Shown: positions 1 to 9,948, counted from the first letter of the stretch. The stretch is 64,000 nt of DNA from Devosia litorisediminis (GCF_018334155.1 NZ_JAGXTP010000001.1:2294001-2358000), one strand, 5' to 3'. A program made the numbers and translations. Notes: a model not told the origin generated them from the letters alone.

Positions 1-1
1 G

Positions 2-1606
2 TGGACCCTGGCAGGCATTGTTGGCGGCGTGGTGGAGAATGGCGCTGTCATCGCGGCGATGACGCCCGGCATCGTACTGATCTTTGGGCTGTTGCTGACC
101 CGCGCCGCGCTGGCCGCGATCGGCGATCGGGCCGGCACGGCCGCGTCCGAGGCCATCAAGACCAATCTGCGGCAAGCGCTGTTTGCCCAATTGCTGTCCC
201 GCTCGCCCCGTGCCGCTGATCAGCCCCATTCGGGCGCAGCGTCTTCGGCGATGATTGATCAGGTCGAGGCGCTGGATGGGTTCTTTGCCCGCTACGTGCC
301 CGCCATGGTGCAGGCGAGCCTGCTGCCGCTGGCCTTTGGCGCCATTATCCTGCCGCTCGACTGGCTGGCGGGCCTGCTGTTTCTCGTCACCGCACCACTC
401 ATCCCGGTATTCATGGCGCTGGTGGGCTGGGGCGCGCAATATGCCACCGACCGGCAAGCCCGTGCGCTGTCCCTGCTCAATGGTCGCTTTGCCGACCGCC
501 TGCGGGGGCTCACCACACTGAAACTGTTCGGTCGTGCCGAAGCCGAGACGGCTGGCATTGTGGCTGCGAGCGACGAATTGCGTCACCGCACGCTGCGTGT
601 GCTGCGTATCGCTTTCCTGTCCTCGGCCGTGCTGGAATTCTTCGCTGCGCTGGGCGTAGCAGGCATCGCGCTTTATGTCGGGCTGACCTTCATCGATTTC
701 CTGCACCTGCGCAGCACACCACTGACGCTTGAGCTGGGCCTGTTCCTGCTGCTGATGGCGCCGGAAGTCTACAATCCGCTGCGTCTGCTGGCAGCGCATT
801 ATCACGACCGGGCCTCGGCCAAGTCGGCCATTGGCGAAATCCAGGCCCAGCTCGGCGCCCTGCCCGCAGAGATCGTCCCGCTCGGCCACGCCGAACCGTC
901 AGCATCGCCGGATGCAATGGCATTGCGGCTGGACAAGCTCACCCTGCGCACGCCCGACAATGCCCGCGTAATCCTGCATGAGACGGGGCTGAACATCAAA
1001 GCAGGCGAGCATGTCGCCATTGTCGGCCAGAGTGGCATTGGCAAATCGAGCTTGCTCGAAGCCATTGCCCGGATGCGCCCGCATGGCGGTGCCATCACGC
1101 TGGGTGATCAGCCCCTGGAAGACTGGGATGAAGCCGAACTGCGCCACAGCGTCGCCATGCTGGGCCAGAAGCCCCGGATTTTTGCGGGCAGCATGGCGGA
1201 CAATATTGCCATGGCGCGCCCGGATGCGACGCCCGCGCAGATTCGCAGTGCTGCCGAGCGTGCTCAGGCCGCCGGGTTTGCCGATGCCTTGCCCGAAGGG
1301 CTCGATACGCTTTTGGGTGAAGGCGGGCTTGGTCTTTCAGGTGGACAGACCCAGCGCATCGCCCTGGCGCGCATCTTCCTGCGCGATCCCGGCCTGATCC
1401 TGCTCGATGAGCCGACCGCGCATCTTGACGCAGAACTCGAACAGGCCGTGCTTGATGCCCTGCTCGACTTTGCGCACGGTCGCACGCTGATCATTGCCAC
1501 CCATTCGCAGGCCGTCGCCAAGCGCATGCACCATGCCTATCGCATTGCCGGGGCGGAACTGCTGGCCACCCCGGTTTCCGCCGCCAGTGTCAGGAGTGTT
1601 GCATGA
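2..1606 (+). CDS. cydD: CydD, thiol/heme ABC exporter subunit (5' truncated by window edge)
   Basis: One half of the CydDC heterodimeric ABC exporter, an inner-membrane protein that in other bacteria moves glutathione/cysteine (and binds heme) and is needed to assemble cytochrome bd oxidase. The reading frame is open from base 2, so the true start lies outside the window; an ATG at 29 is in frame but lies inside the transmembrane domain. About 534 residues are visible: an N-terminal exporter membrane domain (hydrophobic stretches near residues 15-35, 100-130 and 195-250), then an ATPase domain with Walker A GQSGIGKSS, signature LSGGQ and Walker B ILLDEPTAHLD. The stop overlaps cydC by 4 bases (ATGA), implying translational coupling. 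Confidence 0.93.
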   Translation, partial: WTLAGIVGGVVENGAVIAAMTPGIVLIFGLLLTRAALAAIGDRAGTAASEAIKTNLRQALFAQLLSRSPRAADQPHSGAASSAMIDQVEALDGFFARYVPAMVQASLLPLAFGAIILPLDWLAGLLFLVTAPLIPVFMALVGWGAQYATDRQARALSLLNGRFADRLRGLTTLKLFGRAEAETAGIVAASDELRHRTLRVLRIAFLSSAVLEFFAALGVAGIALYVGLTFIDFLHLRSTPLTLELGLFLLLMAPEVYNPLRLLAAHYHDRASAKSAIGEIQAQLGALPAEIVPLGHAEPSASPDAMALRLDKLTLRTPDNARVILHETGLNIKAGEHVAIVGQSGIGKSSLLEAIARMRPHGGAITLGDQPLEDWDEAELRHSVAMLGQKPRIFAGSMADNIAMARPDATPAQIRSAAERAQAAGFADALPEGLDTLLGEGGLGLSGGQTQRIALARIFLRDPGLILLDEPTAHLDAELEQAVLDALLDFAHGRTLIIATHSQAVAKRMHHAYRIAGAELLATPVSAASVRSVA

Positions 1607-3255
1607 ACGCGCTGCTCGCTTTTCGGGGGCTGTTTGCCCGTCAGGCCAAAGGTCTGTTGATCGCCCTGCTGCTCTCGCTGGTGGCGCTGGCCTCCGGCGT
1701 GGCGCTGCTGGGCACGTCGGGCTGGTTCATCACTGCAACGGCCCTGACCAGTGCAGGCCTGGCGTTCAACCTCTTTGTGCCGTCAGCCATGGTGCGCGGC
1801 TTTTCCTTCGTGCGTATTCTGGCACGCTATGGCGAACGCCTGAGCGGCCATGACGCGACGTTGCGCCTGCTGGCTGATATTCGGGGCTGGTTGTTCGGGC
1901 GGCTGTTTCCACGCCTGCCTCTTAATGATCGCCATATGCGCCATGGCGATCTGGTCAGCCGGCTGACCGCCGATGTCGACGCGCTCGACACCGCCTTTCT
2001 GGTCGCCATCGGCCCGATTACTGCCGCTGTGGTGATCGGCACCGTTCTGACAAGCATTCTGGCGTTCCTGCTGCCTGCAGCAGCTGTAGTCTATGGCCTG
2101 AGCTTTGGCATGGCGGTGCTGCTGGTGCCCGCCGGTCTGGTGCTGACCAGCCGCAAGGCAGGCTCGGCGATTGTGATGCGTGCCGCTGCGGCGCGTGCCG
2201 CGATACTCGATGGTATTGAGGGCCATGCCGATCTCACGCTGTTCGGGGCGCTGGGCGACACTCAGGCGCGCTTTTCAGAGACCGCAACAGCCCTGTCCGA
2301 GGCGCGCGGGCGCCTTGCCACACTGAGCGGGTTTGCCGCCTTTGGCGTGCAGGCACTGGCGGCCATTGCGCTGGCCGGATCGCTCTGGCTGGGCCTGGAG
2401 GCCTTCGCGGCCGAGCAGATTGACGGCCCGGTACTGGTCGGCCTGCTGCTCGCCATTCTGGCCAGCTTTGAGGCCAGCAGCGTCATTGTGCGCAGCGTCA
2501 CCAAGCTGACCACCGCCATGGCCGCCGCCGAACGGCTGACAGCAATTGCCGATGCCCCAATCGAGATCGTCGATCCGGCCAGCCCCATCGCCCTGCCCGA
2601 CAATCTAGCGATCACTCTGGACAAGGTGCGCTTTGCCTATGATGGCGGCGCGCCGGTGCTGAATGATCTCGAGCTCAGCGTTGCGCCGGGCGAGCATGTG
2701 GCCATTGTGGGTCCCAGCGGCATTGGCAAATCCAGCCTGCTCAACCTCTTGCTGCGACTGGCCGAACCGCAATCGGGCAGTATCACCCTGGGCGGCGTCG
2801 ACCTGCCCGCGCTGGCCCTGTGCGATCTGCAGACCAGCATGGCCCTGCTCAGTCAGGACAGCCCGCTGTTCAACGACACTATTAGTGCCAATCTGCTGAT
2901 CGCCCGTCCCGATGCCAGTGAAGATGCCCTGTGGGCGGCGCTGGACGCCGCCGGCATTGGCGATTTCGTGCGCGCTTTGCCCAAGGGCCTCGATACGCTG
3001 GTGGGCGAAGCTGGCCGGACGGTTTCGGCGGGTCAGGGACGGCGGTTATGCCTTGCCCGCACCCTGCTCAGCCCTGCGCCCATCCTGCTGCTTGATGAGC
3101 CCACCACCGGTCTGGATCGTACCGCAGAGGTCGCGTTCTTTGATACCTTGCGCAAGGCTGCCACCGGGCGCACGGTGATCCTTGTGACCCATGCCGGCAT
3201 CCCCGAAGGCACGGTGGACCGGGTGCTGACCATGCGCGGCGGACAGCTCACTTAG
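1603..3255 (+). CDS. cydC: CydC, thiol/heme ABC exporter subunit
   Basis: Partner half-transporter of CydD; 550 residues, the normal length. Membrane segments fill roughly residues 15-300, with an ATPase domain after about 325: Walker A GPSGIGKSS, a degenerate signature VSAGQGRR and Walker B ILLLDEPTTGLD. A weakened signature in one half is common in heterodimeric exporters. It starts inside the last codons of cydD. The cytochrome bd structural genes cydA and cydB are not downstream: the next gene is copA. They could lie upstream of the window or elsewhere. Confidence 0.95.
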   Translation: MNALLAFRGLFARQAKGLLIALLLSLVALASGVALLGTSGWFITATALTSAGLAFNLFVPSAMVRGFSFVRILARYGERLSGHDATLRLLADIRGWLFGRLFPRLPLNDRHMRHGDLVSRLTADVDALDTAFLVAIGPITAAVVIGTVLTSILAFLLPAAAVVYGLSFGMAVLLVPAGLVLTSRKAGSAIVMRAAAARAAILDGIEGHADLTLFGALGDTQARFSETATALSEARGRLATLSGFAAFGVQALAAIALAGSLWLGLEAFAAEQIDGPVLVGLLLAILASFEASSVIVRSVTKLTTAMAAAERLTAIADAPIEIVDPASPIALPDNLAITLDKVRFAYDGGAPVLNDLELSVAPGEHVAIVGPSGIGKSSLLNLLLRLAEPQSGSITLGGVDLPALALCDLQTSMALLSQDSPLFNDTISANLLIARPDASEDALWAALDAAGIGDFVRALPKGLDTLVGEAGRTVSAGQGRRLCLARTLLSPAPILLLDEPTTGLDRTAEVAFFDTLRKAATGRTVILVTHAGIPEGTVDRVLTMRGGQLT

Positions 3256-3273
3256 ATCATCGCGACACGGGTC

Positions 3274-3304
3274 TTGACCTTACCATGATGGGAAGGTCTA
3301 TATG
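3274..3304 (+). promoter_or_regulatory. CueR-type copper promoter/operator of copA
   Basis: A -35 box TTGACC (3274-3279) is followed by the dyad ACCTTACC-ATGAT-GGGAAGGT (3277-3297; 7 of 8 arm bases pair) and a -10-like TATATG (3299-3304), giving a 19-bp spacer. An over-long spacer filled by an ACCTT..AAGGT dyad is the hallmark of MerR/CueR promoters. A cueR gene lies in the same cluster. The ATG at 3302 falls inside the -10 box, so it cannot be the start on a transcript from this promoter. Confidence 0.82.
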
Positions 3305-3325
3305 GCTGAGGACGAGGTGATTGAA

Positions 3326-5578
3326 ATGAACGAACACGTCCACAACAAACCCATTAGCATTGATATTGACGGCATGACCTGCGCCTCCTGCGTGATGCGG
3401 GTGGAAAAGGCGCTCAGCAAGGTTCCCGGTGTCGAAAGCGCCAGCGTGAACTTTGCCACCGAGCGCGCCAGTGTGCGGATGGCCGATACGAGCAATGTGG
3501 CCGCCCTGCTCGCCGCGGTCGAGAAGGCTGGCTATACCGGCCATGAAACGCCCCAAGCCAGCGCGCATTCCGGGCATCAGCATCACGATGAAGACGCCGC
3601 CATCCTGCGGCGTGACGTGATACTGGCGGCCATTCCGACGCTGCCGCTGTTCGCGCTGGAAATGGGTGGGCATCTTTACATGCCCTTCCACATGTGGCTG
3701 ACCGCCCTGATCCCCACACCGACACTGCATATCTTCTATTTCGTGCTGGCCAGCTTCGTGCTGTTCGTGCCGGGCTGGCGCTTCTTCAAGGTGGGTATTC
3801 CCGCCCTGCTGCGCGGCGCGCCAGAGATGAACTCGCTGGTCGCGCTTGGCTCTGGCGCCGCCTATCTCTATTCGGTGGTCGCGACGTTCGTGCCGCAGGT
3901 GCTGCCGAGCCAGGCGCAGTATGTCTATTATGAAGCCGCTGCGGTCATCGTCACGCTGATCCTGGTCGGGCGCCTGCTTGAGGCCATCGCCAAGGGCCGT
4001 ACCGGCAATGCCATTCAACGTCTGGTGCGCGAGCAGGCCAAGACCGCCCGCGTCGAGCGCGACGGGCAGATCACCGAGATCGCCATCGAGCAGGTACAGG
4101 TCGGCGACATTATCGTGGTGCGTCCCGGCGAAAAGATCGCCGTGGATGGCGAGATCACCGAGGGCGCCAGCCATATCGATGAATCGATGATTTCGGGCGA
4201 ACCCCTGCCCGTCTCCAAGACGGTCGGTGCCGAGGTGGTTGGCGGAACGCTCAACACCTCGGGCAGCTTCAGTTTCCGCGCCACCAAGGTGGGTGGCGAC
4301 ACCATGCTGTCGCAGATCATCCGCATGGTCGAGGAAGCCCAGGGCGGCAAGCTGCCCATTCAGGGCGTCGTCGACCAGATCACGGCCTGGTTTGTGCCCG
4401 CCGTGATTGCGTTGTCGATCCTGACATTTGCGATCTGGCTGGTGTGGGGCCCAGACCCCGCCTATGTCTTTGGGCTGGTCAACGCCGTGGCGGTGCTGAT
4501 CATTGCCTGCCCCTGCGCCATGGGGCTGGCCACACCGACCTCGATCATGGTGGGCACGGGCCGCGCGGCCGAAATGGGCGTGCTGTTCCGCAAGAGCGAA
4601 GCGCTGCAGCGTCTGCGCGATGTGTCTGTGGTGGCTTTGGACAAGACCGGCACGCTGACCGAAGGCAAGCCGGCCCTGACCGACATCATACTCGATGATG
4701 ATTTCGAGCATGATGAAGTGCTGGCCCTGGTCGCGGCTGTCGAAGCCAGATCAGAGCATCCCATCGCCACCGCCATCGTGACCGCTGCCGAAAAAGCCGG
4801 GCTGACATTGGGTGCCGTCACCGAATTCGCTTCGGACGCTGGCAATGGTGTCACCGCCCGCGTCGATGGGCGACTGGTGGCGATTGGCTCGCAGCGCCAT
4901 CTGGGGCACCTCGATTTCTCCGACTTCGCCCAGGCCATCGAGAAGCTGGCCGATGAAGGCAAGACCCCGGTGTTTGCCGCCATCGACGATAAACTCGCCG
5001 CCGCCATTGTGGTCGCCGATACCATCAAGCCCACCAGCAAGGCCGTGATCGCTGCGCTGCACGAACTAGGCCTTAAGGTGGCGATGATCTCGGGCGACAA
5101 TCGCCGCACGGCCGAAGCCATTGCCCGTCAATTGGGCATTGATGAGGTGCGCGCCGAAGTGCTGCCCGCCGACAAGGTGGACACCATCAAATCGCTGCGC
5201 CAGTTCGGCACGGTGGCCTTTGTCGGCGATGGCATCAATGACGCCCCTGCGCTGGCCGAAGCCGATATCGGCATTGCCGTGGGCACCGGTACCGATGCCG
5301 CAATCGAGAGCGCCGACGTGGTGCTGCTCGGCGGCGACCTCAAAGGTGTGCTTGATGCGCTGGTGATCAGCCGGGCGACCATGAAGAACATCTGGGAGAA
5401 CCTGTTCTGGGCGTTCGGCTACAATGTGCTGCTCATTCCGGTGGCCGCAGGCGTGCTATATCCGGCGTTCGGGATCCTGCTTTCACCCATGCTGGGTGCC
5501 GGCGCGATGGCGATGTCGTCAATCCTTGTGGTCTCCAATGCCCAGCGGCTGCGCGGGGTGAAAGGGGTGACGCTATGA
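3326..5578 (+). CDS. copA: CopA, Cu(+)-exporting P1B-type ATPase
   Basis: Pumps cytosolic Cu(I) (or Ag(I)) across the inner membrane; 750 residues from this start. Visible in order: one N-terminal metal-binding domain with GMTCASC (Cys19, Cys22), a His-rich linker near residue 85, transmembrane helices, the actuator loop SGEPLPV, the membrane metal site CPC (about 395-397), the phosphorylation site DKTGTLT (Asp about 439), the SEHP nucleotide-domain motif and [10 protein letters not shown]. Start chosen at 3326 because it has a GAGG ribosome-binding site a few bases upstream and the in-frame ATG at 3302 overlaps the CueR-type -10 box. It overlaps cueR by 4 bases. Confidence 0.95.
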   Translation: MNEHVHNKPISIDIDGMTCASCVMRVEKALSKVPGVESASVNFATERASVRMADTSNVAALLAAVEKAGYTGHETPQASAHSGHQHHDEDAAILRRDVILAAIPTLPLFALEMGGHLYMPFHMWLTALIPTPTLHIFYFVLASFVLFVPGWRFFKVGIPALLRGAPEMNSLVALGSGAAYLYSVVATFVPQVLPSQAQYVYYEAAAVIVTLILVGRLLEAIAKGRTGNAIQRLVREQAKTARVERDGQITEIAIEQVQVGDIIVVRPGEKIAVDGEITEGASHIDESMISGEPLPVSKTVGAEVVGGTLNTSGSFSFRATKVGGDTMLSQIIRMVEEAQGGKLPIQGVVDQITAWFVPAVIALSILTFAIWLVWGPDPAYVFGLVNAVAVLIIACPCAMGLATPTSIMVGTGRAAEMGVLFRKSEALQRLRDVSVVALDKTGTLTEGKPALTDIILDDDFEHDEVLALVAAVEARSEHPIATAIVTAAEKAGLTLGAVTEFASDAGNGVTARVDGRLVAIGSQRHLGHLDFSDFAQAIEKLADEGKTPVFAAIDDKLAAAIVVADTIKPTSKAVIAALHELGLKVAMISGDNRRTAEAIARQLGIDEVRAEVLPADKVDTIKSLRQFGTVAFVGDGINDAPALAEADIGIAVGTGTDAAIESADVVLLGGDLKGVLDALVISRATMKNIWENLFWAFGYNVLLIPVAAGVLYPAFGILLSPMLGAGAMAMSSILVVSNAQRLRGVKGVTL

Positions 5579-5985
5579 ATATTGGCGAGGCTGCCAACGC
5601 CTCGGGCGTTTCGGCCAAGATGATCCGCTATTACGAATCCATCGGCCTTATTCGCCCGCCGCATCGCACTGACAGCAATTACCGGGTCTATGGCAGCGAT
5701 GAAGTGCATGTGCTGCGCTTTATCAAGCGGTCCCGCACGCTGGGCTTCTCAGTCGAAGAGACCGCGACCCTGCTCAGCCTGTGGCAGGACAAGTCCCGGG
5801 CCAGCGGCGAGGTCAAAGAGGTCGCGGTCAGCCATATCATGGCGCTCGAAACAAAGATCGACGAGTTGCAGGCCATGGTCAAAACCCTCAAGCATCTGGC
5901 GCATTGCTGCACAGGTAATGATCGCCCCGACTGCCCCATTCTGGACGACCTCGCGGGCGTCCCAACGCCAAGCAAAGGACATTGA
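5575..5985 (+). CDS. cueR: CueR-like MerR-family copper-responsive regulator
   Basis: Cytosolic Cu(I)/Ag(I) sensor that twists its long-spacer target promoter into an active form. The 136 residues start with a MerR winged helix ([20 protein letters not shown]), followed by the dimerisation helix and a metal-binding loop [11 protein letters not shown], whose Cys-x7-Cys spacing matches the two Cu-ligating cysteines of CueR (Cys112/Cys120 in E. coli). Being downstream of copA, it probably raises its own level upon copper stress through the promoter at 3274-3304. It overlaps copA by ATGA and is followed one base later by copZ. Confidence 0.93.
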   Translation: MNIGEAANASGVSAKMIRYYESIGLIRPPHRTDSNYRVYGSDEVHVLRFIKRSRTLGFSVEETATLLSLWQDKSRASGEVKEVAVSHIMALETKIDELQAMVKTLKHLAHCCTGNDRPDCPILDDLAGVPTPSKGH

Positions 5986-5986
5986 A

Positions 5987-6187
5987 ATGACCGACAAGAC
6001 CGTTTTCGCCGTCAACGACATGAGCTGCAATCACTGCGTCGGCGCCATCCGAAAATCTCTGGAAGAGGCCCTGCCCGGCGCCGAGATCGACGTCGATCTG
6101 GCATCACACAAGGTCAGCTTTACCGGCGACCGCGCCAAGGGTGAAGAAGCCATCCGCGAAGCCGGCTACACGCCTGAGGCGGCTTAG
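5987..6187 (+). CDS. copZ: CopZ-like heavy-metal-associated copper chaperone
   Basis: A 66-residue single HMA (ferredoxin-like) domain with the metal site MSCNHC near residues 12-17. It should carry Cu(I) in the cytosol and hand it to CopA or CueR. The start is the ATG one base after the cueR stop; longer in-frame extension upstream only overlaps cueR. Third gene of the copper operon; the REP-like pair and terminator after it mark the operon end. Confidence 0.9.
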   Translation: MTDKTVFAVNDMSCNHCVGAIRKSLEEALPGAEIDVDLASHKVSFTGDRAKGEEAIREAGYTPEAA

Positions 6188-6194
6188 CTCGGGG

Positions 6195-6312
6195 ATACCC
6201 CCTCCCGTCCTCCCCCTGACAGGGGGAGGAGCTGCATCGGAGCCTTGGCAACATCCCGCCCACCCACTGCACGGATTCCTCCCCCTATAGGGGGAGGTTA
6301 GGTGGGGGTGCC
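6195..6312. repeat. Paired inverted REP-like palindromes
   Basis: Two inverted copies of a short GC-rich palindrome: the left half (6195-6231) contains TCCCCCTGACAGGGGGA, the right half (6276-6312) TCCCCCTATAGGGGGA followed by GGTGGGGG. Each half can fold alone and the pair can fold together. It is related to, but distinct from, the CCTCCCCCTTGTGGGG type at 28111, 41571, 43728 and 44103. It lies between convergent copZ and the sugar-binding-protein gene. Confidence 0.75.
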
Positions 6313-6342
6313 CAAGCAAACAAACTGATCCATCCCAATAAC

Positions 6343-6367
6343 AAAGGGCGCCCCAGGGGCGCCCTTT
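6343..6367. terminator. Bidirectional Rho-independent terminator
   Basis: Perfect 10-bp stem AAAGGGCGCC / GGCGCCCTTT with a 5-base loop. The A-rich/T-rich stem ends allow it to work in both directions, ending the copper operon (+) and the sugar ABC operon (-). Confidence 0.85.
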
Positions 6368-6391
6368 GCTGTCCGTTCTGGGTATGGGAGG

Positions 6392-7339
6392 TCAGAACGG
6401 GCTGTCTGGGAAGTAGAACTGCTCGGCGTTTTCCTGGGTGATCAGGGGCGAGCCGAGAATATAGCTGCCGGTGACCGGACCATTGGAGATGAAGTGGTTC
6501 ACCGTCACGTCCATTGCCGTGGCAATTTGGGCCGGTGGATACAGCACGTCGACGGGCACCAGCGGATCACCATCCATCACGCCCTTGACGATTTCCTTCA
6601 TGCCAGCGCCGCCGACCACGAACATTTCGCTTTCGCGACCAGCCTGCTTGATGGCCTCGACCACGCCCAGCGTGATGTCGTCATCCTGAGCCCAGACGCC
6701 GTCGATATCGGGGAAGCGGCTCAGGAAATCCTGCATCACTTCAAAGCCGTCATCGCGGTTCCAGTTGGCGAACTTGTTGTCGAGCACATTGATGCCCGAG
6801 CCTTCGATCTTGCCCATGAAGGCGTCGAAGCGTTCGGTGTCGAGCACGGTGGGGATACCGCGCAGGATGACGATGTTGTCGCCATCGCCGAGGCGGGTCA
6901 TCATGTACTCGGCCGAGACTTCACCCATTTCGGTATTGTTGCCCGAGACGTAGACGTCCTGGATGGACGGGTCGGTCAGGCCACGGTCGACCACGGTGAT
7001 GAAGGCGCCGGTGTCGGCAACGGCGCGGACAGGCTCGGTCAGAGGCTCGGATTCAAACGGCAACACTACCAGGGCGTCGATCTGATGCACCGAGACCAGG
7101 TCTTCGAGATCGCTGGCCTGATCGGCGGGGCCGTCAGCGGTCACGATGATGATGTCGATATTGGGATTGGCGGCTTCAAGGCGCTTTTCAGCTTCTGCGG
7201 CGTGCCAGTTCAGGCCGCCCATGAAACCATGAGTTGCGGCTGGAATAGAGACGCCGATCTTGATCTGATCCTGCGCGAATGCTGCGCCGGCCAGTGCGCT
7301 GGTGGCCAACAGGCCCAGTGCGATTGACTTCAAAGACAT
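6392..7339 (-). CDS. Sugar ABC transporter periplasmic substrate-binding protein (RbsB-like)
   Basis: A 315-residue exported protein: signal peptide MSLKSIALGLLATSALAGAA with an AFA-Q cleavage site, then a periplasmic-binding-protein type 1 fold (KIGVSIPAATHGFMGG; VDRGL; ILGSPLI near the end). It should deliver a monosaccharide or polyol to the permease encoded upstream. Last gene of the importer operon (ATPase, permease, binding protein). The substrate cannot be read from sequence; ribose/galactose-family proteins in rhizobia also carry xylose, erythritol and inositol. Confidence 0.88.
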   Translation of the reverse strand: MSLKSIALGLLATSALAGAAFAQDQIKIGVSIPAATHGFMGGLNWHAAEAEKRLEAANPNIDIIIVTADGPADQASDLEDLVSVHQIDALVVLPFESEPLTEPVRAVADTGAFITVVDRGLTDPSIQDVYVSGNNTEMGEVSAEYMMTRLGDGDNIVILRGIPTVLDTERFDAFMGKIEGSGINVLDNKFANWNRDDGFEVMQDFLSRFPDIDGVWAQDDDITLGVVEAIKQAGRESEMFVVGGAGMKEIVKGVMDGDPLVPVDVLYPPAQIATAMDVTVNHFISNGPVTGSYILGSPLITQENAEQFYFPDSPF

Positions 7340-7406
7340 AGCTTAGTCCTCCCTGTGTTCTGGCGCTGCTTTGGCGCCGGTTCTCCCGCCCCGTTGGGGA
7401 CTTGGA

Positions 7407-8426
7407 TTATTCGGCCTTCTTGCGTGCACCGCGGAGCGAGCCGCGCTGCAGGTAGACTGCCGCCACGATGATCACGCCCTGCACTGCCCCGTTGAGGTAG
7501 TTCGAGATGATCTCGGTGAGATTGAGAATATTGCCGATGGCCGTCAGGATCAGCGCGCCGATCACCGTGCCGCCAATGCGGCCGAAGCCGCCCTTGAGCA
7601 TGGTGCCGCCAATGATCACCGCAGCGATGGCTTCGAGTTCCCACAGCACGCCGGTGGCCGATGATGCCGAGCCCAGGCGCGGCACATAGATGATGGTGGC
7701 CAGCGAGACGCACAGACCCTGCAGGATATAGGTGGCGGTCTTGACCCGGTCGACCTTGATGGCCGAGTAGCGCGCCACGTGTTCATTGGAGCCGATCGCC
7801 ATGCAATAGCGGCCAAAGGCGGTGCGGTTCATCAGCACCCAGCCGATGATCGCCACGAAGATGAACACCCAGACCGGAATGGGGATGCGCAGGAAGCTCT
7901 CATAGTAGACCGGGCGATAGATATCGCGGGCACCCGAAGCCAGCGACAGCGTGCCGCCATCGGCAAAATAGGTTACCAGCGAGCGATAGATGCCCATGGT
8001 GCCGAGCGTCACGATAAAGGCTTCGATCTTGGCCTTGGTGGTGAGAAAACCGTTGATATAGCCGGCACCCACGCCCAAGATCAGCGAGCAGCCAATGCCC
8101 AGCAGCACCGTCCAGATCGAGGCGCCCAGCGCGTCCACGGCGGTATTCATGACAATGATCATCACGCCCGCGATGAAGGCGGCCATGGAGCCCACTGACA
8201 GATCGATGCCGCCTGCGGTAATCACGAAAGTGGCGCCCACCGCGATGATGCCGATAAAGGCCGAGCGGGTCAGAATATTGGTGATGTTGCCTTCATTGAG
8301 GAAGGCTGGATTGAGGCTGTAGCCCAGGATCACCAGCAGGATCAGCGCCAGCAGCGGTCCCAATGTCTTGAGATCAATCCGGAAGCTTCTGCCCGGCTTT
8401 GCAGCCTCATGCGCTGATACGCTCAT
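7407..8426 (-). CDS. Sugar ABC transporter permease (RbsC-like)
   Basis: A 339-residue inner-membrane permease of the BPD_transp_2 family with about eight to ten hydrophobic segments; the GAxIxxITGGIDLSVGS-type motif appears as TAGGIDLSVGSMAAF near residue 75. Start set at the ATG 8426 rather than the GTG at 8435, because GGGTGGGG sits just upstream of it. The 5' end overlaps the ATPase gene by 20 bases. The C-terminus RGSLRGARKKAE is a typical cytosolic basic tail. Confidence 0.9.
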   Translation of the reverse strand: MSVSAHEAAKPGRSFRIDLKTLGPLLALILLVILGYSLNPAFLNEGNITNILTRSAFIGIIAVGATFVITAGGIDLSVGSMAAFIAGVMIIVMNTAVDALGASIWTVLLGIGCSLILGVGAGYINGFLTTKAKIEAFIVTLGTMGIYRSLVTYFADGGTLSLASGARDIYRPVYYESFLRIPIPVWVFIFVAIIGWVLMNRTAFGRYCMAIGSNEHVARYSAIKVDRVKTATYILQGLCVSLATIIYVPRLGSASSATGVLWELEAIAAVIIGGTMLKGGFGRIGGTVIGALILTAIGNILNLTEIISNYLNGAVQGVIIVAAVYLQRGSLRGARKKAE

Positions 8427-9948
8427 CGTCCCCACCCTGCTTGATGCCTGCGGCGTACCGCATGATTTCTGCTTCCGCGATTTCGGCGCCCTCGAGCTTG
8501 CCGGCCAATCGCCCTTCGCGCATCACCAGCACCCGATGGCTAAGCCCGATCACTTCCTGCATCTCCGAAGAGATCAGGATGATGGACTTGCCCTCGGCCG
8601 CCAGTGCCGCGACGATATGATAAATCTGTTGTTTGGTGCCCACGTCGATGCCGCGCGTCGGCTCATCCATGATGATGATGTCGGGCTCGGCTTCCATGGT
8701 CTTGCCCAGCATCAGTTTCTGCTGATTGCCGCCCGATAGCTGCCCCACCTTGACCGAGGCATCGCGCGCCCGGATATCGAAACGGCGCACGGCGCGCTCG
8801 AGCGCACTGGCTTCGCTCTTGCCGTCCAGAAAGCCGTTCTTGAGGTGCTTTTTGAGCGTCAGCAGGGTCAGATTGGGTTCCAGCCCGACATTGAGCAGAA
8901 GCCCCCGCCCCTTGCGGTCCTTGGTCATATAGGCCAGCCCGGCAGCAACCGATTTGGCGACGTCGGTAAAGTCCTGCGGCGTGCCGTTGACCTCGACCGT
9001 GCCATCATCACGCGGATTGAGCCCGACAATGGCCTCGGCCACAGCAGTGCGACCCGAGCCGATCAACCCGGCAAAGCCGAGGATCTCGCCCTTGCGCAGA
9101 TCAAACGAGATGTCCTTGACGCCAGGCGCCACCAGATTGCGCACCGAGAGCACTACGGGGGCGTCGACATCGGGCTCATGCTTGGGTGGATAGAGATTGG
9201 AGAGCTCGCGCCCTACCATCATCTGCGCGATGGAATCCGGGGTCAGCGCCTCGGTGCCCACCGTGGCGATCAACTGGCCGTCACGCAGCACGGTGACGCG
9301 CTGAGCCAGTTCCATGATCTCGTCAAGCTTGTGGGAAATGAAGATCACGGCCACGCCGCGTGCGGTCAGACGGCGGATCTGTTCGAACAGCGTCTGGGTT
9401 TCGCCCTGCGACAGCACGGCGGTCGGCTCGTCCATGATCAACACGCGCGCGTCGCGGCTGATGGCCTTGGCAATTTCGACCATCTGTTTGTCAGCAACCG
9501 ACAGCGTGTTGATGCGTGCGTCCGGATCGACATTGACGTGCAGGGTATCAAGAATGGCAGCGGCCTGGGCCCGCATGTCGGCCAGCCGCAAGAAGCCGTT
9601 CTTGGTCAGTTCGCGACCCAGGAAAATGGAGTCGGCAACCGTCAGATGTTCAGCCAGCAGCAATTCCTGGTGGATCACCACGATGCCCATGGCTTCGGCT
9701 TCGCCATTGGGCGGCAGCACAGCGGTCTTGCCATCATAGGAGATGGTGCCTGAGGTCGGCTGCTCGAGACCGGACAGCACCTTGATCAGGGTTGATTTGC
9801 CTGCGCCGTTCTCGCCGATAATGGCGTGAACTTCACCGGGCTTGATATCGAAATCAATGCTGAACAGGACGGGGATTTCGCCGAACGATTTACTGATCCG
9901 GTGTGCGGACAGGATCGCTGGCGCGGACATGCCTTCGGCGCTGGACAT
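8407..9948 (-). CDS. Sugar ABC transporter ATPase with two nucleotide-binding domains (RbsA-like)
   Basis: Energises the sugar importer. The 513 residues hold two ATPase domains: the first with Walker A GENGAGKST and LIMDEPTAVL, the second with the degenerate P-loop GLIGSGRT, signature LSGGNQQK and IIMDEPTRGID. Such asymmetry is the rule for RbsA/MglA/XylG proteins. An open frame continues to 10098, but the ATG at 9948 has a strong GGGAGGGG site upstream and the extra residues are promoter and operator sequence. Confidence 0.93.
   Translation of the reverse strand: MSSAEGMSAPAILSAHRISKSFGEIPVLFSIDFDIKPGEVHAIIGENGAGKSTLIKVLSGLEQPTSGTISYDGKTAVLPPNGEAEAMGIVVIHQELLLAEHLTVADSIFLGRELTKNGFLRLADMRAQAAAILDTLHVNVDPDARINTLSVADKQMVEIAKAISRDARVLIMDEPTAVLSQGETQTLFEQIRRLTARGVAVIFISHKLDEIMELAQRVTVLRDGQLIATVGTEALTPDSIAQMMVGRELSNLYPPKHEPDVDAPVVLSVRNLVAPGVKDISFDLRKGEILGFAGLIGSGRTAVAEAIVGLNPRDDGTVEVNGTPQDFTDVAKSVAAGLAYMTKDRKGRGLLLNVGLEPNLTLLTLKKHLKNGFLDGKSEASALERAVRRFDIRARDASVKVGQLSGGNQQKLMLGKTMEAEPDIIIMDEPTRGIDVGTKQQIYHIVAALAAEGKSIILISSEMQEVIGLSHRVLVMREGRLAGKLEGAEIAEAEIMRYAAGIKQGGDDERISA

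Noticed and set aside
3257..4711. 484-codon open frame antisense to copA
   Set aside because: Shadow of copA, whose motifs are complete; the product is His/Gly-rich with no domain.
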